8,706 bases of DNA from an uncultured Caryophanales bacterium (GTDB taxonomy: Bacteria; Bacillota_I; Bacilli_A; RF39; UBA660), in assembly GCA_946402785.1 (NCBI GenBank), contig CAMIXP010000050.1, positions 1 to 8,706 on the forward strand, given 5' to 3'. How positions within the stretch are numbered: the stretch's first letter is position 1; each line of letters starts with the position of its first letter. A program made the position numbers and the translations under genes. The notes below the pieces were generated by a model. That model was not told the DNA's origin. It saw nothing but the letters and a program-made list of their open reading frames with translations, and searched no databases. Shown in pieces: positions 5,707-8,706 of the stretch.

Positions 5707-7092
5707 TTGAATGTAGATATCGTTTGGTCAAATTTGCTAAGTAAACTAAAAGAAAAACTAACATCTCTGTCTTATAATACTTGGTTTTCGGAAACAGAAC
5801 TTTATAAACTAAATGATGGAAAAGCTATTATCATTGTACCAATGCCTATCCATAAAAAACACTTATTAGATAATTATTCTGAACTTATATCATCCTTATT
5901 ATATGAGCAAACTAATGCAAATTATGAATTATCTTTCTTATTAAAAGAAGAAATAGAGGAAGAAGAAGAGAAGATAGTAGATCAAAATAAGGTTGTTGAT
6001 AAAAAAGAAGAGGCTACTGATTACAATTATAAAGCTAATTCAAATTTGAATCCCAACCTTACATTCGATAACTTTATCGTTGGAAATTCAAATAAATTTG
6101 CACATGCTGCTGCTTTATCAGTAGCAGAAAATCCGGGTAGAATCTATAATCCATTATTCTTATATGGTAATAGTGGGGTAGGAAAAACCCATTTAATGCA
6201 CGCAATTGGTAATTATATCCATGATAATTCTGATAAACGTGTACTATATGTAACAAGTGAACAATTTGTTGCAGAATTTGTTAAAACAAGTCGTAAAGAC
6301 GAAGAGGGTTCCAATTTTAATTATGTAGAATTTTTTAAAAATAAATATAGAAATATCGATGTATTAATTATTGATGATATTCAATATTTAGGTGGAGCTG
6401 AAAAATCTCAAGAAGAATTTTTCCACACTTTTAATAATTTATTTAATGATAGTAAGCAAATTATCGTATCTTCTGACCGAAGTCCTGATGATTTAAAACA
6501 ATTAGAAGATCGTCTTAAAACTCGATTTAGTTGGGGATTAAGTGTTAATATTTCACCACCTGATTATAATTTAAGACGTGATATTGTTAAGAAAAAGATT
6601 ATTGCAGGTGATTTTGAAAAAGATATTCCTGATGATGTAATTGAATATATTGCTTCTAATATAGGTCCTGATGTAAGACATTTAGAGGGTGCTATTACTC
6701 GTTTAATTGCTTATTCTGCTATTATGGGTGGAGAAAAAATTACATTAGACTTAGCAATTGAGGCTTTAAAAGATTATGTTAATAAAGGAATAGGGGAAAA
6801 GAATGATGTTCATCGTATTCAAAGAATTGTATCTGATTACTTTCAAATATCTGTGGAAGATATAAGAAGTAAGAAGAGAAGTGCTAATATTTCTTTTCCA
6901 AGACAAATTGCTATGTATTTATGCAGAGAAATGACGAGTGAATCCTTTCCAAAGATTGGAATAGAATTCGGAGGAAAAGATCATTCTACCGTTATGCACT
7001 CTGTTGAAAAAATAGAAAAGGAGATAAAGGATAACAAAGATATCGCTAATATCATTGAAAAATTAAAAAAGGATATAGGTGTTGTGCAATAA
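5707..7092 (+). CDS. dnaA: DnaA, chromosomal replication initiator ATPase
   Basis: Binds DnaA boxes as an ATP-bound oligomer, opens the origin and loads the helicase. With the TTG start the protein has 461 residues, a normal length, and begins MNVDIVWSNLLSKLKEKL. Domain I is about 1-80 (with the typical YNTWF at 23-27), followed by an acidic linker (81-115). The AAA+ domain has Walker A GNSGVGKTH (154-162), Walker B IIDDIQ (221-226), sensor 1 around VSSDRSP, the arginine-finger segment LEDRLKTRF (266-274) and sensor 2 near RHLEGAI (324-330). Domain IV has PRQIAMYLCREMT and GGKDHSTVMHS (422-432), the DnaA-box-reading signature, with Lys in place of the common Arg. Boxes on both sides suggest autoregulation. 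dnaN follows after 127 bp. Confidence 0.97.
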   Translation: MNVDIVWSNLLSKLKEKLTSLSYNTWFSETELYKLNDGKAIIIVPMPIHKKHLLDNYSELISSLLYEQTNANYELSFLLKEEIEEEEEKIVDQNKVVDKKEEATDYNYKANSNLNPNLTFDNFIVGNSNKFAHAAALSVAENPGRIYNPLFLYGNSGVGKTHLMHAIGNYIHDNSDKRVLYVTSEQFVAEFVKTSRKDEEGSNFNYVEFFKNKYRNIDVLIIDDIQYLGGAEKSQEEFFHTFNNLFNDSKQIIVSSDRSPDDLKQLEDRLKTRFSWGLSVNISPPDYNLRRDIVKKKIIAGDFEKDIPDDVIEYIASNIGPDVRHLEGAITRLIAYSAIMGGEKITLDLAIEALKDYVNKGIGEKNDVHRIQRIVSDYFQISVEDIRSKKRSANISFPRQIAMYLCREMTSESFPKIGIEFGGKDHSTVMHSVEKIEKEIKDNKDIANIIEKLKKDIGVVQ

Positions 7093-7219
7093 TTTATAAT
7101 TATCAACAATTTATCAACAAGTATTTTTGATAAAAAATGTTGGAATTTAAAGGAAAAATTAGTTATTAACTTTTTCCACAGCAATAATACAAATATGTTA
7201 AAAGAAAGAAGGAAAATAA
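7093..7219. other. dnaA-dnaN gap with second DnaA-box cluster (right part of bipartite oriC)
   Basis: Two identical TTATCAACA 9-mers (7100-7108 and 7111-7119), 11 bp apart, differ from the consensus box only by A for C at position 6. TTTTCCACA is at 7172-7180. The rest is AT-rich. In Bacillus a box cluster in this place forms the second half of the origin, next to the unwinding site. A weak promoter for dnaN is possible: TTAACT (7166-7171), 16 bases, TACAAA (7188-7193), with the last box in its spacer. A ribosome site AAGGA at 7209-7213 precedes dnaN. Confidence 0.7.
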
Positions 7220-8347
7220 ATGAAATTTACAATTAAGAGAGAAATATTATTAGATGCTTTAAATAAAGTATCAAAAGCTATTTCAACTAAGAATTTAATC
7301 CCAGTACTTGGAGGAATTAAATTTGAATTGAAAAAGAAAAAATTAACTTTAACAGCAAGTGATAATGATATTACGATTCAAACCGTTATTGAAAGTAATT
7401 CTGATGAAGAATTTAAAATTGATAATGAAGGTAGTATTATCATATCTGGTAAATATATATTAGATATCGTAAGAAAATTACCTGATGAATTTATTAATAT
7501 TGAGGTAGTTGATGATTTAAAGATTCTTATTTATACAGATAATAGTGAATTCAATTTAAATGGTATTAGTGAAAGTGAATATCCTAATATTGGATTAGAA
7601 GAAAGTAAGAAAAAGATTATTATCAAAGCTGGTACTTTAAAAGCAATTGTTAATCAAACTGCATTTGCTACTTCTAATGAAGAAAGCAAACCTGTTCTTA
7701 CTGGTATTAACTTTAATATAGTAGGGGATGTATTAGAATGTAATGCTACAGATTCTTATCGTTTGGCTAGAAAAGTAGTTAAATTAGAGAAATCTAGTGA
7801 AGAAAACTATAATATTGTTATTCCAAGTCATAATTTAATTGAATTTACGAAAATTCTTGGTGATGATGAGGATGAAATTGAAATGCATATCTTTAATAAT
7901 AAGATCTTATTTAAGAATGGTTATTTAAAATTTGAATCTCGTTTAATTAATGGAGCTTATCCAAATACTTCTAATTTATTACCAGAAGATTCTATGTTAG
8001 TTGTAAGTACTAATTTATTTGATTTTTATAATGTTATTGATCGTGTTAGTATTTTAACTAGTGATAAAGAAAAGAATATTGTTACTTTAGAAACACAAGG
8101 AGATACTTTAATATTAAAGAGTAGTTCTGTTGAAATTGGTAGAGTAGAAGAGAAAATGACTATTAAAAAGAATAATGATGAAGATATTAAAATTTCATTT
8201 AGTGCAAGATATATGATGGATGCTTTAAAAAGTTTTTCCACAGAAACTGTGGATTTGCACTTTGTAGGTGAAATTAAACCAATTTTAATTAAATCTCAAG
8301 AAGATGATACTTTAACACAATTAGTATTACCAATTAGAACCTATTAA
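7220..8347 (+). CDS. dnaN: DnaN, DNA polymerase III beta sliding clamp
   Basis: Forms a ring-shaped dimer around DNA that holds the replicative polymerase and recruits repair and regulatory proteins. At 375 residues it has the normal length, with three similar clamp domains (about 1-125, 126-250, 251-375). Recognisable parts are the N-terminus MKFTIKREILLDALNKVSKA, SKPVLTGINF near 154-163, ATDSYRLARK near 175-184, NGAYPN, and the C-terminal LVLPIRTY that lines the partner-binding pocket. The ATG has AAGGA six bases upstream. It lies downstream of dnaA and is followed immediately by an intrinsic terminator, so no further gene is in its unit. Confidence 0.97.
   Translation: MKFTIKREILLDALNKVSKAISTKNLIPVLGGIKFELKKKKLTLTASDNDITIQTVIESNSDEEFKIDNEGSIIISGKYILDIVRKLPDEFINIEVVDDLKILIYTDNSEFNLNGISESEYPNIGLEESKKKIIIKAGTLKAIVNQTAFATSNEESKPVLTGINFNIVGDVLECNATDSYRLARKVVKLEKSSEENYNIVIPSHNLIEFTKILGDDEDEIEMHIFNNKILFKNGYLKFESRLINGAYPNTSNLLPEDSMLVVSTNLFDFYNVIDRVSILTSDKEKNIVTLETQGDTLILKSSSVEIGRVEEKMTIKKNNDEDIKISFSARYMMDALKSFSTETVDLHFVGEIKPILIKSQEDDTLTQLVLPIRTY
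8234..8256. repeat. Inverted DnaA-box-like pair inside dnaN
   Basis: TTTTCCACA (8234-8242) and, inverted, TGTGGATTT (8248-8256) face each other. Seven bases of each (TCCACAG / CTGTGGA) form a perfect inverted repeat with a 3-base centre. The DNA is coding, so protein constraint may explain it; a role as an extra DnaA site is only a possibility. Confidence 0.35.
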
Positions 8348-8373
8348 AAAGAGTGTAAAAACTCTTTTTTTTT
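8346..8373 (+). terminator. Intrinsic terminator after dnaN
   Basis: AAAAAGAGT (8346-8354) pairs with ACTCTTTTT (8361-8369) over 9 bp around a 6-base loop, followed by more T to 8373. The stem begins in the dnaN stop codon. It should end the dnaA-dnaN transcript and separate it from comK. Confidence 0.85.
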
Positions 8374-8390
8374 CGAATAATTATAATGAA

Positions 8391-8416
8391 TCGACAAAAT
8401 TCGACATTTTTCGACA
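8391..8416 (+). repeat. Three TCGACA direct repeats at exact 10-bp spacing
   Basis: TCGACA starts at 8391, 8401 and 8411, each followed by AAAT or TTTT. The period is about one helical turn, so the copies present the same face. The middle copy coincides with the likely comK -35. This looks like a regulator binding array, but no known regulator can be assigned from the sequence. Confidence 0.6.
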
Positions 8417-8428
8417 TTTTTTTATGAT
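8401..8428 (+). promoter_or_regulatory. Probable comK promoter
   Basis: TCGACA (8401-8406, one mismatch to TTGACA) and TATGAT (8423-8428, one mismatch to TATAAT) are 16 bases apart. Transcription would start near 8435, about 40 bases before the comK ATG. The promoter is embedded in the TCGACA repeats and followed by a dyad, suggesting tight control. Confidence 0.55.
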
Positions 8429-8440
8429 AGCTTATTAAGC

Positions 8441-8459
8441 AAAACCACATATTGGTTTT
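8441..8459 (+). promoter_or_regulatory. 19-bp dyad in the comK leader
   Basis: AAAACCA (8441-8447) and TGGTTTT (8453-8459) are a perfect 7-bp inverted repeat around CATAT. It lies just after the predicted start of transcription and just before the ribosome site. It could be a repressor operator, an autoregulatory site or an mRNA hairpin. The outer AAAA and TTTT recall ComK AT-boxes, but their spacing of 11 differs from the AAAA-N5-TTTT rule. The short palindrome GCTTA-T-TAAGC sits just upstream. Confidence 0.45.
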
Positions 8460-8474
8460 TAGAGGGGGATTATT

Positions 8475-8706
8475 ATGATAAATAAGTATGAATTTAGTAA
8501 AGGAACGTTGGCAATTGTACCAAATGATGAGCATTCTAGTCTTGTATTAGAAGATAAAGATCGTTATATTGTTCAAAATAAGCCATTTCAAATTATGGAA
8601 GATAGTTGTTCTTATTTTGGTAGTTCATTTGAAGGAAGAAAGGAAGGTGCTAAATCGATTTTAGGTGCTGAATATAAGGTTCCTATTGTTGTAGAAGATT
8701 ATAGTA
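8475..8706 (+). CDS. comK: ComK-family competence transcription factor, N-terminal part (cut by window end)
   Basis: ComK in Bacillus switches on DNA-uptake (competence) genes by binding paired AT-boxes. Only 77 codons are inside the window; Bacillus ComK has about 192 residues. The match to my recollection of the Bacillus protein runs all along the visible part: YEFSKGTLAIVP (5-16), a YIVQNKPFQI stretch (31-40), the strongly conserved SCSYFGSSFEGRKEG (44-58) and KVPIVVE (68-74). The ATG has GAGGGGG six bases upstream. It has its own promoter after the dnaN terminator, with repeats and a dyad that suggest regulation. ComK-like proteins of non-competent bacteria may control other genes, so the role here is inferred. 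Whether the gene is intact cannot be judged. Confidence 0.85.
   Translation, partial: MINKYEFSKGTLAIVPNDEHSSLVLEDKDRYIVQNKPFQIMEDSCSYFGSSFEGRKEGAKSILGAEYKVPIVVEDYS

Noticed and set aside
6419..6427. TTTTCCACA inside dnaA as an extra DnaA box
   Set aside because: It is a single near-match within conserved coding sequence with no neighbouring boxes; expected by chance.
8380..8387. TATAAT-like sequence as a promoter on either strand just after dnaN
   Set aside because: No -35 at a proper distance on either strand, and no gene placed to use it; AT-rich coincidence.
8334..8534. Minus-strand frame across the dnaN-comK junction
   Set aside because: It crosses the terminator, repeats and promoter and has no family features; noncoding shadow.

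Overview
The window is the replication-origin neighbourhood of a very AT-rich, low-GC Gram-positive bacterium (Firmicutes/Bacilli type). Evidence for this is the order yidC-rnpA-rpmH-oriC-dnaA-dnaN, a Jag/KhpB protein, a lipoprotein-type YidC, and a ComK-family regulator, which is known from Bacilli. Trp is encoded by TGG in the genes checked and all eight complete genes end in TAA or TAG, so the standard code fits. The exact lineage cannot be fixed from the sequence; an uncultured-type Bacilli or Erysipelotrichia-like organism is only a guess.

Left arm, all on the minus strand. Reading away from the origin, a strong promoter (5426-5455) drives rpmH (L34), then a hairpin with a U-tract, rnpA (RNase P protein), yidC (membrane insertase) and jag/khpB (RNA-binding protein). 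This unit ends at a terminator overlapping the jag stop. After a 160-bp gap with a nested inverted repeat comes a second unit with its own extended -10 promoter: mnmE, a GNAT acetyltransferase gene, and mnmG, which runs off the left edge. MnmE and MnmG together make the cmnm5U34 wobble modification of tRNA.

Centre. The 311 bp between rpmH and dnaA carry at least eight DnaA-box-like 9-mers, three of them perfect TTATCCACA. A second, smaller box cluster lies between dnaA and dnaN, so the origin is bipartite as in Bacillus.

Right arm, all on the plus strand. dnaA (TTG start) is followed by dnaN, a clear terminator, and the first 77 codons of a comK-like gene with its own promoter. The comK upstream region has three TCGACA repeats at an exact 10-bp period and a 19-bp dyad. 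The usual yaaA-recF genes do not follow dnaN directly.

All genes are read away from the origin, co-directional with replication. No mobile element, CRISPR array, tRNA or rRNA was seen. Most of the window is conserved core genome; the least ordinary parts are the dnaN-comK junction, the rpmH-rnpA hairpin and the jag-mnmE gap.
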